Positions 42,957 through 51,446 of a stretch of DNA of 64,000 nucleotides are shown one piece after another (within the stretch, counting starts at the first letter, position 1; each line of letters opens with the position of its first letter). Source of the DNA: Candidatus Obscuribacterales bacterium. GTDB taxonomy: Bacteria; Cyanobacteriota; Vampirovibrionia; Obscuribacterales; Obscuribacteraceae. The stretch is from assembly GCA_019744775.1 (NCBI GenBank), contig JAIETZ010000004.1, positions 558,001 to 622,000 on the forward strand, read 5' to 3'. The notes beneath the pieces were generated by a model, which was not told the DNA's origin, searched no databases, and was given only the letters and a program-made list of their open reading frames with translations. Made by a program: the position numbers and the translations under genes.

Positions 42957-44438
42957 CGAAGACAATGAGCTGCGCTTTCTCATCAATAGAAAGTAAAGGA
43001 CGCCAGCGCTAAAGAGTCCGACAAACCAACTGTAATCATAGAATATGCGCAAGGTGAGCACAATTGCGCCGACCCAGGCAAGTGCGCAGCCCGCAATTGT
43101 TGCTAATACCGCTTTCCAATTCCAGCCGTTGGTGTACCAGTAAGAGCCTTGTGTCAAATATAAATCAGGTAGATCTAAATGCTTTTTGCGAATTATCCAA
43201 TAGTCGACGATCATCACGCCGGCAATTGCACCAAGTCCACCTGAATAGCCCAGCAACCAGGAGAAAATGTACGCATTGGGGTCAGCAATTAATTGCCAGG
43301 GCTGCATCAGCAAAGCCAAAATGCCAGTAATAACGGCGCCCTTCTTAAAGGAGATTGAGCGTGGAAAGATATTTGATAAATCATTAGCAGGTGATACCAA
43401 ATTGGCGGCCACATTTACAGATAGCGTCGCGAGCATGATAGTAAACATGGCGATTGCCACAACGGCTGGCTGCGAAAACTGACCAACAAGAGTGACCGGA
43501 TCCCAAAGCTCTGTCAATTTCATATGCGGGTAGAGAATCATACCAACGCTTGTGGACACAATGCCCATGGCAGTAAACGCGGTCATGGATAGTGGCAATG
43601 CTGCAGCTTGTCCAATTAACTGATCTTTTTGACTCTTACTAAAGCGTGTGAAGTCAGGCATGTTCAACGATAGTGTTGACCACGAGCCGATCATTGCAGT
43701 AAGAGACGGAATGAAAACCGGTAGGAAACTTGCAACAGTTAAGTATTTGCCCTTCTCAGAAATCAAGGAACCCAATCCACCGGCTTGCCAAACCAGGCAG
43801 CCGACCATCAGTGCAGCCAATGAAAAGACAAGAGGTGCTGCCAGGCTTTCAAATTTCTTTAGAAACTCCATGCCACCAAATATGACTAATATGTTGAGTG
43901 CCCAAAACACAATAAACGAAAGCCATTCAGTCGGTGAATGTCCAGCAATTGGTGCGCCCATTAGAGTTGGCCATGATGGAATGAGAGCTTTCATTAGCGT
44001 GAATAATGCCTGCCCACCAATCCAGGCATTAATGCCAAACCAACCACAGGCGACAATAGCGCGCATCAATGCCGGTAGGTTGGAACCTCTTATTCCATAG
44101 GATGCACGCACAAATACCGGAAAAGGGATGCCATACTTTGCGCCTGGATGAGAGTTAAGAACAATTGGAATGAGAACGATGCAATTGCCGATTAAAACCG
44201 TCAACAATGCTTGCCACCAATTCATTCCATTCGCAATCAATCCTGCTGCCATCATATAAGTTGGGATATTGCAGGCCATGCCCGCCCACAGGGCAGCGAA
44301 ATTTGTCCATGTCCACTTGCGTCTTTCAAATGGAATTGGCGCTAAGTCCTTATTGAAGACGGCACTTTGTGCAATAAGTGAGTCATCAGCTATATCAAAG
44401 CGACCATCGTCGCAGACTACATTTTTACTTATTTGCAT
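42954..44438 (-). CDS. NCS1-family (cytosine/purine/uracil/thiamine/allantoin) permease
   Basis: A 494-residue, 12-helix permease of the NCS1 family. Motifs include RKWTWTNFAALWAGMACN, the helix-3 region GIPFPVFVRASYGIRGSNLP, SAGLMGAIW-type replaced by WFGINAWIGGQALF, and LNMPDFTRFSKSQKDQ. NCS1 carriers bring in uracil, cytosine, allantoin, hydantoins or thiamine with Na+ or H+. The ATG overlaps the yqeK stop by 14 bp, placing it last in the alr-nadD-yqeK operon. Its stop codon is inside palindromic element B, so its tail may have been shaped by that element. Confidence 0.9.
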   Translation of the reverse strand: MQISKNVVCDDGRFDIADDSLIAQSAVFNKDLAPIPFERRKWTWTNFAALWAGMACNIPTYMMAAGLIANGMNWWQALLTVLIGNCIVLIPIVLNSHPGAKYGIPFPVFVRASYGIRGSNLPALMRAIVACGWFGINAWIGGQALFTLMKALIPSWPTLMGAPIAGHSPTEWLSFIVFWALNILVIFGGMEFLKKFESLAAPLVFSLAALMVGCLVWQAGGLGSLISEKGKYLTVASFLPVFIPSLTAMIGSWSTLSLNMPDFTRFSKSQKDQLIGQAAALPLSMTAFTAMGIVSTSVGMILYPHMKLTELWDPVTLVGQFSQPAVVAIAMFTIMLATLSVNVAANLVSPANDLSNIFPRSISFKKGAVITGILALLMQPWQLIADPNAYIFSWLLGYSGGLGAIAGVMIVDYWIIRKKHLDLPDLYLTQGSYWYTNGWNWKAVLATIAGCALAWVGAIVLTLRIFYDYSWFVGLFSAGVLYFLLMRKRSSLSS

Positions 44439-45045
44439 TTCGGACTAAGTCCAAGAAGTAATTGCGGCAGTCGACTGTACGTGGATGAATGACTGCTTTA
44501 TCAGAGATGAGCATCTGCAGTCCCAGATCCAATGCAACAAGCATTGCCTTGTTCAAATTGACTTTTCCGTCAAGATCCAAGGCATCCAGAATTGGTTTGC
44601 GATAATTGTCCGGGCGGCTTTCCTCCAGACAGTCTGCCAGAAATGTAACTTTGGAAAGATCAGACATTGGGACATTTCCAAGCGTGTGCTCAGTTATTGC
44701 ATCCAAGACGTCTTTATTTGTAAGTCCCAACTCCTCACGACAGACGTAAGCAGCGACAGGTCCATGTATAAGACGTCCTTGTTGTCTATCGACAGGATGC
44801 AATTCCATACCAAATTTGTCGGCCATTGCTACCAGTTCTTTATCTTTGACGTGCTTGCAAGCATCATGTAGCCAGCCGGATAACTCTGCCAAAAACGGAT
44901 CAACGCCACAAGCACTGGCTATCCGTTTTGCAAATTTGGCCACGCCTTCGATATGGGCAAAGCGTTTTTCAGATACGCGCGGTTCAACATACTGGCGAGC
45001 AGCCATAAGTGTAAGTGACTCGGGAATTCCTTCGTATTTCGGCAT
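44425..45045 (-). CDS. yqeK: YqeK-type HD-domain nucleotide phosphohydrolase
   Basis: A 206-residue HD-domain protein of the YqeK group, which hydrolyses diadenosine tetraphosphate. The HD core is seen in RFAHIEGVAKFAKRIA, SGWLHDACKHV, GRLIHGPVAAYVC and ITEHTLGN. In Firmicutes it follows nadD in nadD-yqeK-rsfS, the same order as here, but rsfS is replaced by an NCS1 permease. It starts six bases from the nadD stop. Confidence 0.88.
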   Translation of the reverse strand: MPKYEGIPESLTLMAARQYVEPRVSEKRFAHIEGVAKFAKRIASACGVDPFLAELSGWLHDACKHVKDKELVAMADKFGMELHPVDRQQGRLIHGPVAAYVCREELGLTNKDVLDAITEHTLGNVPMSDLSKVTFLADCLEESRPDNYRKPILDALDLDGKVNLNKAMLVALDLGLQMLISDKAVIHPRTVDCRNYFLDLVRNANK

Positions 45046-45051
45046 CTAAGT

Positions 45052-45696
45052 TTAAACCGCAGTTGTTTCTGCTTTGCTGTCAGTTAGCTTGTAATATCCA
45101 TGAGCGTGCAAAATATCATAGACAGCAGGGGGCACCATGTAGCGCACGGTCTTGCCATTGTGTACGCGCGCCCGAATTTGCGAACTCGAGACTTGCACTA
45201 AGGGACAGCGAATAAGTTCAATTTCTGCAGGCGCGACTATTTTTCTGCCAGGTCCGCCATTAGCTAATTCTTCTACCAAATGAGAGTAAGACTCAACACG
45301 CGGAGCAACAAGAATTCGACAGGTCTCAAAAATTTCGTTAGCTTTATGCCACAGTTTCAATTGGGCAATGTTGTCGCCACCGACAATGAGATTTAGTCTG
45401 ATATCCGGTCCATACATCTTGCGCACAGCATCCAGCGTATCAATCATGTATGACGGACCTGGTCTATCAAGTTCTATGCGAGAAGCTTCGAATTTGTCAT
45501 TGCCGGCAACTGCCGCTTTAACCATTTCATAGCGCTCTTCGGCATCTAAATCAACATCCTTGCGATGCGGCGGGCGGGCGCAGGTTATGAACAAGACTTT
45601 GTCCAATTGAAAATGTTCACGGGCAAACTCAGCGATGAGCAAATGCCCCCAGTGAATGGGGTTGAATGTGCCGCCAAATACGCCTATCTCTTTCAT
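45052..45696 (-). CDS. nadD: Nicotinate-nucleotide adenylyltransferase
   Basis: A 214-residue NaMN adenylyltransferase of NAD synthesis. Motifs are GVFGGTFNPIHWGHLLIAEFA (the nucleotidyltransferase HxGH is HWGH), FITCARPPHRKD, and SSSQIRARVHNGKTVRYMVP with ISSTxIR-like SSSQIR. Its ATG overlaps the alr stop by 4 bp (ATGA), so the two are translationally coupled. Confidence 0.93.
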   Translation of the reverse strand: MKEIGVFGGTFNPIHWGHLLIAEFAREHFQLDKVLFITCARPPHRKDVDLDAEERYEMVKAAVAGNDKFEASRIELDRPGPSYMIDTLDAVRKMYGPDIRLNLIVGGDNIAQLKLWHKANEIFETCRILVAPRVESYSHLVEELANGGPGRKIVAPAEIELIRCPLVQVSSSQIRARVHNGKTVRYMVPPAVYDILHAHGYYKLTDSKAETTAV

Positions 45697-46850
45697 TTAG
45701 ATTGCCACTTTTGACGAGTGTACATACGCGGTAGCCTGATTCTCAACTGAGACGCCAGTTCATAAGTTATGGTATCCAACTTGTTAGCCCAGTCAGCCAA
45801 GTAGAGGCGTCTTTCAGAACCGTCTTCTGAACCAATGAGAGTTATAACATCACCAACGCAAACTTGATCAACATCCGTCACATCAAAAAGCATTTGATCC
45901 ATACTTATCAGTCCGACCTGCTTTACTTGCCGACCAAAGAGCAATCCATTTATTTGATTGGACAGCTTTCTTTCAATGCCGTCGGCATAACCAATAGGAA
46001 GTGAAGCCAACTTAGTTTTGCGCTTGGCCGTCCAGGTAAATCCATAACCGATTGATTCGCCGGCTTCAATTTCTTTCAATTGATTTATTCGTCCACGAAC
46101 GGACATTGCCGGACGAACAACATCAGAGACTTTTTTTGCTTCCAATCCGTAAATGTATAGGCCGACACGCACAAGATCGTAGTGCGTCTCCGGGTGCAGC
46201 CTGGCAGCTTCACCGGAGGCCAGATGAACAATCTCGGGCAATTTTTCACAAGCAATTAGTTCGGATATTACTGCTTGAAATAACTTATTTTGTCTTTCGG
46301 TGGAACTAGGGTCGGCAGCTTCGGCTAAATGACTGTAGAGTCCAATTAGGTTCAACTCGTCGTACTTGGAGATAGTTTCAACAGCTGTCTTCACTTCGCT
46401 GGCAGCCAATCCCAAACGATGCATTCCAGTGTCAACTTTCAAATGAATACCGGCTTTTTTTCCTAAAGCTTTTGCCTCTGCAGCTATTTCAGCAATTTGT
46501 GAGACAGAACTAACAGTCAATGAAAGCCCTGATTCAAGCGCTGTTCTTATCGCCCAAACAGGACATGGACCCAATACCAAAACCGGAACTTTGGCTCCGG
46601 CTGCCAACAATTGGCAACCCTCATCAACCGAAGCAACACCAAATGCGTCCACACCGGAGGCCTGCAAAACTGGAGTCAATTCCAGAGCGCCATGCCCGTA
46701 AGCATCGCCTTTTACAACGGCCATTAACTGCGTGCCGGATTTGAGCCAGCTCTTTATTTGGCTCAAGTTGTATTCAATTGCATTGAGGTCAATTTCGACC
46801 CAGGCATCGCGCCGAACCGAAATCTGGCTTGGCTGTGAAGATGTCAGCAT
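45693..46850 (-). CDS. alr: Alanine racemase
   Basis: A 385-residue PLP racemase giving D-Ala for peptidoglycan. The PLP lysine is in MAVVKGDAYGHG, with LKVDTGMHRLG, SLPIGYADGIERKLS and ISMDQMLFDVT as further family blocks (catalytic Tyr in IGYADG context). The ATG at 46850 is preferred over a TTG at 46856. It heads a minus-strand operon with nadD, yqeK and the permease, divergent from HU. Confidence 0.93.
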   Translation of the reverse strand: MLTSSQPSQISVRRDAWVEIDLNAIEYNLSQIKSWLKSGTQLMAVVKGDAYGHGALELTPVLQASGVDAFGVASVDEGCQLLAAGAKVPVLVLGPCPVWAIRTALESGLSLTVSSVSQIAEIAAEAKALGKKAGIHLKVDTGMHRLGLAASEVKTAVETISKYDELNLIGLYSHLAEAADPSSTERQNKLFQAVISELIACEKLPEIVHLASGEAARLHPETHYDLVRVGLYIYGLEAKKVSDVVRPAMSVRGRINQLKEIEAGESIGYGFTWTAKRKTKLASLPIGYADGIERKLSNQINGLLFGRQVKQVGLISMDQMLFDVTDVDQVCVGDVITLIGSEDGSERRLYLADWANKLDTITYELASQLRIRLPRMYTRQKWQSK

Positions 46851-46886
46851 TAGCAATTTCTCGAAATCGGAAAATCAATTCCAGGC

Positions 46887-46914
46887 TTGTCCTAACAGGA
46901 GTTTATGCTAGCAT
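46887..46914 (+). promoter_or_regulatory. Promoter of the HU gene
   Basis: TTGTCC (46887-46892), 16-base spacer, then TAGCAT (46909-46914) with an upstream TG (extended -10). The start would be near 46921, giving a leader of about 147 bases that begins right before three hairpins. Confidence 0.5.
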
Positions 46915-46923
46915 TGCAGGCAG

Positions 46924-47011
46924 CCATATCACTTGAGATTTCTAGCAGATATGGACTATCTGGTGTAAAAACAGGCACCAGGAGTTAAATACCGTTTAAG
47001 CACAAACGGTA
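46924..47011 (+). promoter_or_regulatory. Three consecutive hairpins in the HU leader
   Basis: Stem 1: CCATATC (46924-46930) with GATATGG (46948-46954). Stem 2: CTGGTG (46960-46965) with CACCAG (46976-46981). Stem 3: TACCGTTT (46990-46997) with AAACGGTA (47004-47011). All are perfect. They lie between divergent genes, so no upstream transcript needs terminating, and they precede the HU ribosome site by about 40 bases. Confidence 0.55.
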
Positions 47012-47067
47012 GATGGCATCCAGCAGCAGGCATCCCGAGACTAAAATTTCCTAGGAGTATTTGAGCC

Positions 47068-47349
47068 TTGAATAAAGCCGAATTAGTCGACATCGTAGCC
47101 AAAGAAGCCGAGACGACCAAAAAAGACGCCGAACAGGTGATCAATAAGATGATGGATACCATCGTCAGAGAAGTTTCCCGCGGTGAGAAAGTCACCTTGG
47201 TAGGCTTCGGTACATTTGAATTGCGCCAGCGTAAAGCACGCACCGGTCGCAATCCAAAAACCAACGAACCGTTGCACATTCCAGCTAAGCGCGTACCAGG
47301 ATTTCGCGTAGGCAAAGAATTCAGCGAAGCTGTAAATAAGAAGAAATAG
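47068..47349 (+). CDS. hup: HU/IHF-family nucleoid DNA-binding protein
   Basis: A 93-residue histone-like protein. It has the HU core MNKAELVDIVAKEAETTKKDAEQV (helical), the GEKVTLVGFGTFELRQRKARTGRNP block, and the DNA-intercalating proline in NPKTNEPLHIPAKRVPGFRVGK. The start is TTG at 47068, ten bases after AGGAG. It is adjacent to a Gfo/Idh gene with 13 bases between. Confidence 0.95.
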   Translation: MNKAELVDIVAKEAETTKKDAEQVINKMMDTIVREVSRGEKVTLVGFGTFELRQRKARTGRNPKTNEPLHIPAKRVPGFRVGKEFSEAVNKKK

Positions 47350-47362
47350 CGGAGTCACGAAC

Positions 47363-48349
47363 TTGGAACCACCAAAAGTTGCGGTAATCGGTTGCGGAAA
47401 CTGGGGTAAAAACCTAGTCCGCAATTTTCACCAGCAAGGCGCACTTGCCACAGTCTGTGATGCGGATGCAAAACGACTTGAAATGGTGCGTCGCGAGCAT
47501 CCTGGTATCACTGTCACACAAAATTTTGACAGTGTACTAGCTGACAAAAACGTCAGTGCAATCGTGGTGGCAACACCATCCGATAGTCACTTTCCAATTG
47601 CCAGGCAAGCACTTTTGGCAGGCAAGCATGTGTACGTGGAAAAACCACTTGCACGCGATGTATCCCACGCAAGAGAACTGGATGATTTAGCAACAAAGAA
47701 CAACCTTATTCTCATGGTTGGACACCTGTTGCTTTACCATCCTGCAGTTAATTGCTTAAAGCAACTAATTGCCTCTGGTGAATTGGGTGATTTGCGTTTT
47801 GTTCGCTCGGACAGAATGAATTTCAATACTTCTAGGCGCGACTGGTCGGTTTTGTGGGATTTAGCGCCGCACGATATTTCCATGATGAGTTACTTGCTTG
47901 ATTGTGAGAACACGGAAGTTCAACGTGTGGGCGGTTGGGATACACAAAGCGATGACATTGTTGATGTTGCTTATCTCGATTTAGCATTTCCATTCAATGG
48001 AAAAATTATTCCTGGTCAAATTCGCAATTCGTGGATCGATCCACAAAAGCTTGTGCGTTTGACAGTAAACGGAACACTTAAGACTGCCGTTTTGAATGAT
48101 GCTCAAGTAGAAAACAAACTCTCACTGCACAGTCAGACGCCGGAAGGTCGCATGATTGTCGAGTATCCTTCGTATCCCGATATCGAACCCTTGCATTTGG
48201 AGTGCGAGCACTTCCTCAAGTGTTTGATGACCGGTGAGCGCCCACGTACAGATGCGAACAACGCATATCAAGTTGTGCGCATCCTTGCTGATGTGGAAAA
48301 ACGCTTAACTAAGCGTCCTTCGCAAAAGCAGCCGGCGGCCATTACATAA
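47363..48349 (+). CDS. Gfo/Idh/MocA-family NAD(P)-dependent oxidoreductase
   Basis: A 328-residue dehydrogenase. Its Rossmann N-terminus has VAVIGCGNWGKNLVRNF, then the family EKPLA (VYVEKPLARDV) with catalytic Lys, and WSVLWDLAPHDISMM with His. Members act on sugars and nucleotide-sugars, including UDP-GlcNAc-uronate-type 3-dehydrogenases. Start is TTG at 47363 behind GGAG. Substrate unknown; no sugar-pathway gene is adjacent. Confidence 0.88.
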   Translation: MEPPKVAVIGCGNWGKNLVRNFHQQGALATVCDADAKRLEMVRREHPGITVTQNFDSVLADKNVSAIVVATPSDSHFPIARQALLAGKHVYVEKPLARDVSHARELDDLATKNNLILMVGHLLLYHPAVNCLKQLIASGELGDLRFVRSDRMNFNTSRRDWSVLWDLAPHDISMMSYLLDCENTEVQRVGGWDTQSDDIVDVAYLDLAFPFNGKIIPGQIRNSWIDPQKLVRLTVNGTLKTAVLNDAQVENKLSLHSQTPEGRMIVEYPSYPDIEPLHLECEHFLKCLMTGERPRTDANNAYQVVRILADVEKRLTKRPSQKQPAAIT

Positions 48350-48402
48350 TCGAATCATTTCGATTTTGTTGAGGTTGTGGTGTAGTCCGCACCTATTGGC
48401 GC

Positions 48403-48408
48403 TATAAT
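48403..48408 (+). promoter_or_regulatory. -10 box of the tRNA-Gly gene
   Basis: A perfect TATAAT lies 21 bases before the mature tRNA 5' end. The -35 (TGTAGT region) is weak. Confidence 0.5.
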
Positions 48409-48429
48409 CTGAACTGCAATCTGCCAGAT

Positions 48430-48504
48430 GCGGGAGTAATTCAGTGGTAGAATGTCTCCTTGCCAAGGAGAATGTCGCGAGTTCGAGCCTCGTCTCCCGC
48501 TCCA
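48430..48504 (+). tRNA. tRNA-Gly (GCC)
   Basis: A 75-base cloverleaf. The acceptor stem GCGGGAG pairs with CTCCCGC, followed by discriminator T and encoded CCA. The D arm contains AATTCAGTGGTAGAAT. The anticodon stem TCTCC/GGAGA encloses TTGCCAA (anticodon GCC, 48462-48464), and the T arm has GTTCGAG. The minus-strand frames over it are artefacts. Confidence 0.97.
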
Positions 48505-48525
48505 TTTTTTATCCGACACATAGAA

Positions 48526-48552
48526 CATAGGTCGTCTTTGACCTGTGTTTTT
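48526..48552 (+). terminator. Terminator after tRNA-Gly
   Basis: CATAGGTC and GACCTGTG pair (8 bp with one G-U) around GTCTTT, followed directly by TTTTT. Confidence 0.75.
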
Positions 48553-48642
48553 CGGCTTTTTTGAAGCTAGCCTGCAATTGGCTGGGTTGGCGCCCCAGTC
48601 AAGAGATTCGGGCACAGCTTCTCTTTATATGAAAAAATTCTC

Positions 48643-48651
48643 TGCTATATT
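48643..48651 (+). promoter_or_regulatory. Extended -10 promoter for the gene at 48697
   Basis: TGCTATATT is an extended -10. The upstream half is A-rich without a clear -35. The leader would be about 39 bases and include GGAGG. Confidence 0.45.
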
Positions 48652-48696
48652 AACTAATGGAAGTTCGGGGTTTGGGCTTGGCGCGGAGGCGCAAAA

Positions 48697-49167
48697 ATGA
48701 CTGAAGAGAAGAAAGCCGAAGAAGTAAAAACCGGCTCTGCGGATACAGTCAAGATGTCTGCCGATCAAATCATTAAGCGCAGATCGCGCTGGCAGAGTAG
48801 TTTAGCGGCTTTGCGCTATATAGACGGCATTACTAAAGACCACGAAGTAAAACTCCGCGACACAGACAGAGCGACCAGCTTGGCGCTATTAGTAGTCTGC
48901 GTGTTCGCATGTATTTCCATGTTTGTTCCGCAGCTTTCTTCGCACCGCATCCCCTTGGTCGGTGCTGCCGACGTACTTTTGGGATTGACCCTTTTAACCC
49001 ACGTTGCCAATAGATTTGGAATTTTAACCACCCTGACGCCCAGACAAGCAGTGCTGGTCTGGCAGTTGATGATGGGCTCCAGTCTCATCGGTGTTTTCAT
49101 GGCCATCAATCTTGGCATCGTCATTTGCCTAGTCATCGCAAAGACACAGATCGTAATTCCCAGGTAA
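48697..49167 (+). CDS. Three-helix membrane protein of unknown function
   Basis: A 156-residue protein with a polar N-terminus (about 68 residues, rich in Lys/Glu) and three membrane segments (ATSLALLVVCVFACISMFV; LVGAADVLLGLTLLTHVA; MMGSSLIGVFMAINLGIVICLVI). GGAGG is seven bases from the ATG. No homologue is recognised. It precedes the tig leader on the same strand. Confidence 0.65.
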   Translation: MTEEKKAEEVKTGSADTVKMSADQIIKRRSRWQSSLAALRYIDGITKDHEVKLRDTDRATSLALLVVCVFACISMFVPQLSSHRIPLVGAADVLLGLTLLTHVANRFGILTTLTPRQAVLVWQLMMGSSLIGVFMAINLGIVICLVIAKTQIVIPR

Positions 49168-49193
49168 TAATGGGGCATTGAGCCCTCTTGGCG

Positions 49194-49202
49194 TGCTAAA
49201 AT
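49194..49202 (+). promoter_or_regulatory. Possible promoter upstream of tig
   Basis: TGCTAAAAT is an extended -10; no good -35. It would give a leader of about 120 bases that carries the hairpin and terminator at 49236-49305. Confidence 0.4.
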
Positions 49203-49235
49203 TGCCGGATTGAAGTCGCGGCGATATCTTGTCTT

Positions 49236-49305
49236 GCTTAGGTCTTACCTGAGCAGCTCGAAAGCCTCACCGACAATAAGGTCGCTCTATGCGACCGCAG
49301 TTTTT
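49236..49305 (+). terminator. Hairpin plus intrinsic terminator in front of tig
   Basis: First stem: GCTTAGGT (49236-49243) with ACCTGAGC (49247-49254), perfect allowing a G-U. Then GGTCGC (49280-49285) with GCGACC (49291-49296), followed by GCAGTTTTT. The terminator ends 26 bases before the tig ATG, too near for another promoter. It is either the end of the preceding gene's transcript or an attenuator controlling tig. Confidence 0.6.
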
Positions 49306-49330
49306 GAACTCAGATAAAGGAAGTAGAAGA

Positions 49331-50647
49331 ATGAAGGTTAGCCTGGAAAAGAAGGGTCAAAATGTCGTTTCTTTGGCCGTTGAAATTGAAGCCGATCGCG
49401 CGCAGAAAGCCTACGATCAAGCTTGCCGCCAATTAAGTCAAAAGGTTAATATTCCTGGCTTCCGCAAAGGCAAGGCCCCCAAGAACGTCATCGAAAAGAC
49501 TTTGGGTCCGGACTACATTAAGCGCGAAACCCTAGAGCACTTAATTCCTCAACTCATCGGCAGCGCCATAACCGAGAAAGAACTCGATGTTATCACCGAG
49601 CCGGAAGTTGACAGCCTCAATTTTGAATTAGGTCAACCACTTTCTTTTACCGCCCAATTTGAAGTTCGCCCGGAAGTAACTCTGGGCAACTATAAGGGTG
49701 TTTCCGTTGAAGTTGGCGAAGCAACCATGAAGGACGAAGCATTAGAGACAGTACTCAAGCAACTAGCTGAGTCCAAGGCTACGCTTAAGGAAATTCCGGA
49801 CCGCAAAATCGCCATGGGCGACACTGTCATCATCGACTTTGAATGTCACTACGACGGCAAACCTATTGAAGGCGGCAAAGCCGAAGGCTTAATGCTCGAG
49901 ATGGGCGAAGGCAATTTCTTTGAAGGCTTCTGCGAGCAACTAGTTGGCGCCGAACCAAACAAAGAAAAAGATGTCAACGTCACCTTCCCGGAAAATTACC
50001 GCAACAAAGACCTCGCTGGAAAAGCAGCCATTTTCAAGGTGACAGTAAAAGGTCTTCGCGAAAAGACTTTGCCTGACATCAATGATGAATTGGCAAAAGC
50101 CATCGGCATGGAGTCACTCGACAAGCTCAAGGAAGCGATTAACGAGCGCCTTACCGCAGAAGTCAAAGAAGAAAATGACGCTCGCGCACAAAAGGCAGTT
50201 GTTGAAAAAGTTGTCGAAGGTGCCAAAGTAGACTTGCCGGACACAATGATTGAACGCGAGACAAACATGCTCGTGCAGCAGAATCGTCAAGCTCTTGAAC
50301 GCGCCGGTCAGTCATGGGAAGAGTTTGAAAAATCAGACGGCTTCAAAACCATGAAAGAGGAGAAAGACAAAGAAGCTCGCCAGCGCATTGCAACGAGCCT
50401 CGTTTTGGGTGCCATCGTGCGCGCCGAGAAATTAATCGTCGAAGACAAGGACCTATATCCACACTTCGCGGAACTAGCGCAGATGTACAACGTCCCATTA
50501 GAGAAGGTGGTCGGTAACGCTGAAATTCGCCGCAAGGTGATGGAAGAAACCTTGGCTTCCAAGGTTGTGGAGTTCCTGATGGACTCGGCGGAAATTAAAT
50601 ATGTTGCCGAGAAGGAGTCTGACAAGCAAAAAGTCTTGGCTAAGTAG
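49331..50647 (+). CDS. tig: Trigger factor (ribosome-associated chaperone)
   Basis: A 438-residue trigger factor. The N-terminal ribosome-binding domain has the signature GFRKGKAP (PGFRKGKAPKNV). The FKBP-like isomerase domain begins near DTVIIDFECHYDGKPIEGGKA, and the C-terminal helical chaperone domain follows. It binds nascent chains at the exit tunnel. I use ATG at 49331 (MKVSLEKKGQ), which gives the family N-terminus; an in-frame ATG at 49289 lies in the leader. Order tig-clpP-clpX is typical. Confidence 0.95.
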   Translation: MKVSLEKKGQNVVSLAVEIEADRAQKAYDQACRQLSQKVNIPGFRKGKAPKNVIEKTLGPDYIKRETLEHLIPQLIGSAITEKELDVITEPEVDSLNFELGQPLSFTAQFEVRPEVTLGNYKGVSVEVGEATMKDEALETVLKQLAESKATLKEIPDRKIAMGDTVIIDFECHYDGKPIEGGKAEGLMLEMGEGNFFEGFCEQLVGAEPNKEKDVNVTFPENYRNKDLAGKAAIFKVTVKGLREKTLPDINDELAKAIGMESLDKLKEAINERLTAEVKEENDARAQKAVVEKVVEGAKVDLPDTMIERETNMLVQQNRQALERAGQSWEEFEKSDGFKTMKEEKDKEARQRIATSLVLGAIVRAEKLIVEDKDLYPHFAELAQMYNVPLEKVVGNAEIRRKVMEETLASKVVEFLMDSAEIKYVAEKESDKQKVLAK

Positions 50648-50667
50648 TGCCTGTCACCAATATAATA

Positions 50668-50695
50668 TTGACAGAAACTTTTAAGGTAGTATTGT
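50668..50695 (+). promoter_or_regulatory. Promoter of clpP
   Basis: Perfect TTGACA (50668-50673), a 16-base spacer, then TATTGT (50690-50695). The -35 is half of an inverted repeat CTGTCA (50651) ... TGACAG, so regulation by a repressor is possible. Confidence 0.65.
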
Positions 50696-50752
50696 GGCCG
50701 TAGAGACGGCAATACCCTTTTCCAAATAGCTAAGCGCAAGAGGTAGTTCTAA

Positions 50753-51430
50753 ATGAGGCAATTTCAAACACCGTCCTATAAACAGTTGTACGAGATCTGG
50801 AGTGCATCCGGAATTGATCCGATGTCCTACTATCCGCCAACCGTTATCGAAACAACTGCTCGTGGTGAACGTGCCTTCGATATTTTCTCCCGCTTGTTGC
50901 GTGAGCGTATTGTTTTCCTCGGCACCCCGGTTGATGACACTGTTGCCAACTTAATAGTTGCGCAGTTGCTTCTCCTGGAAGGTGAAGATCCGGAAAAGGA
51001 CATTCGTTTATACATTAACTCCCCAGGTGGATCAGTTACTGCGGGCTTGGCAATTTATGACACCATGCAGCACATCCGCTCGGAAGTTTCCACAATCTGT
51101 CTCGGACAAGCTGCTTCAATGGGCGCATTCCTTTTAGCTGGTGGCACAAAAGGTAAGCGTCTTGCATTACCGCACTCCCGCATCCTTATTCACCAACCAT
51201 TAGGTGGTGCTCAAGGACAAGCGACAGATGTCGAGATTCAAGCTCGCGAAATTATCCGCATCAAGCGTCAGCTGAATGAGCTTATGGCTCATCACACCGG
51301 TCAATCCGTAAAACAGATTGAAAAGGATACTGATCGCGATAACATCATGACCGCCCAAGAAGCCAAAGAATATGGTTTAGTGGACGATGTAATTCTCAAA
51401 CTTGACCAACCAAATTTGGCTGCTGTCTAG
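50753..51430 (+). CDS. clpP: ATP-dependent Clp protease proteolytic subunit
   Basis: A 225-residue serine protease subunit. The catalytic triad is visible: Ser in [11 protein letters not shown], His in ILIHQPLGG, and Asp in [11 protein letters not shown]. The N-terminus has about 25 extra residues before the core begins at [10 protein letters not shown], longer than the average ClpP. It is likely processed. GAGGT precedes the ATG. clpX follows after 16 bases. Confidence 0.96.
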   Translation: MRQFQTPSYKQLYEIWSASGIDPMSYYPPTVIETTARGERAFDIFSRLLRERIVFLGTPVDDTVANLIVAQLLLLEGEDPEKDIRLYINSPGGSVTAGLAIYDTMQHIRSEVSTICLGQAASMGAFLLAGGTKGKRLALPHSRILIHQPLGGAQGQATDVEIQAREIIRIKRQLNELMAHHTGQSVKQIEKDTDRDNIMTAQEAKEYGLVDDVILKLDQPNLAAV

Positions 51431-51446
51431 AAAGTAGGAGTCCTTA

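Noticed and set aside
46956-47424. Minus-strand ORFs opposite HU
   Set aside because: No ribosome sites, no domain; they are shadows of the HU gene and its leader.
48305-48615. Minus-strand ORFs over tRNA-Gly (one beginning MERETRLELATFSLARR)
   Set aside because: These are the well-known false ORFs read from the antisense of a tRNA gene.
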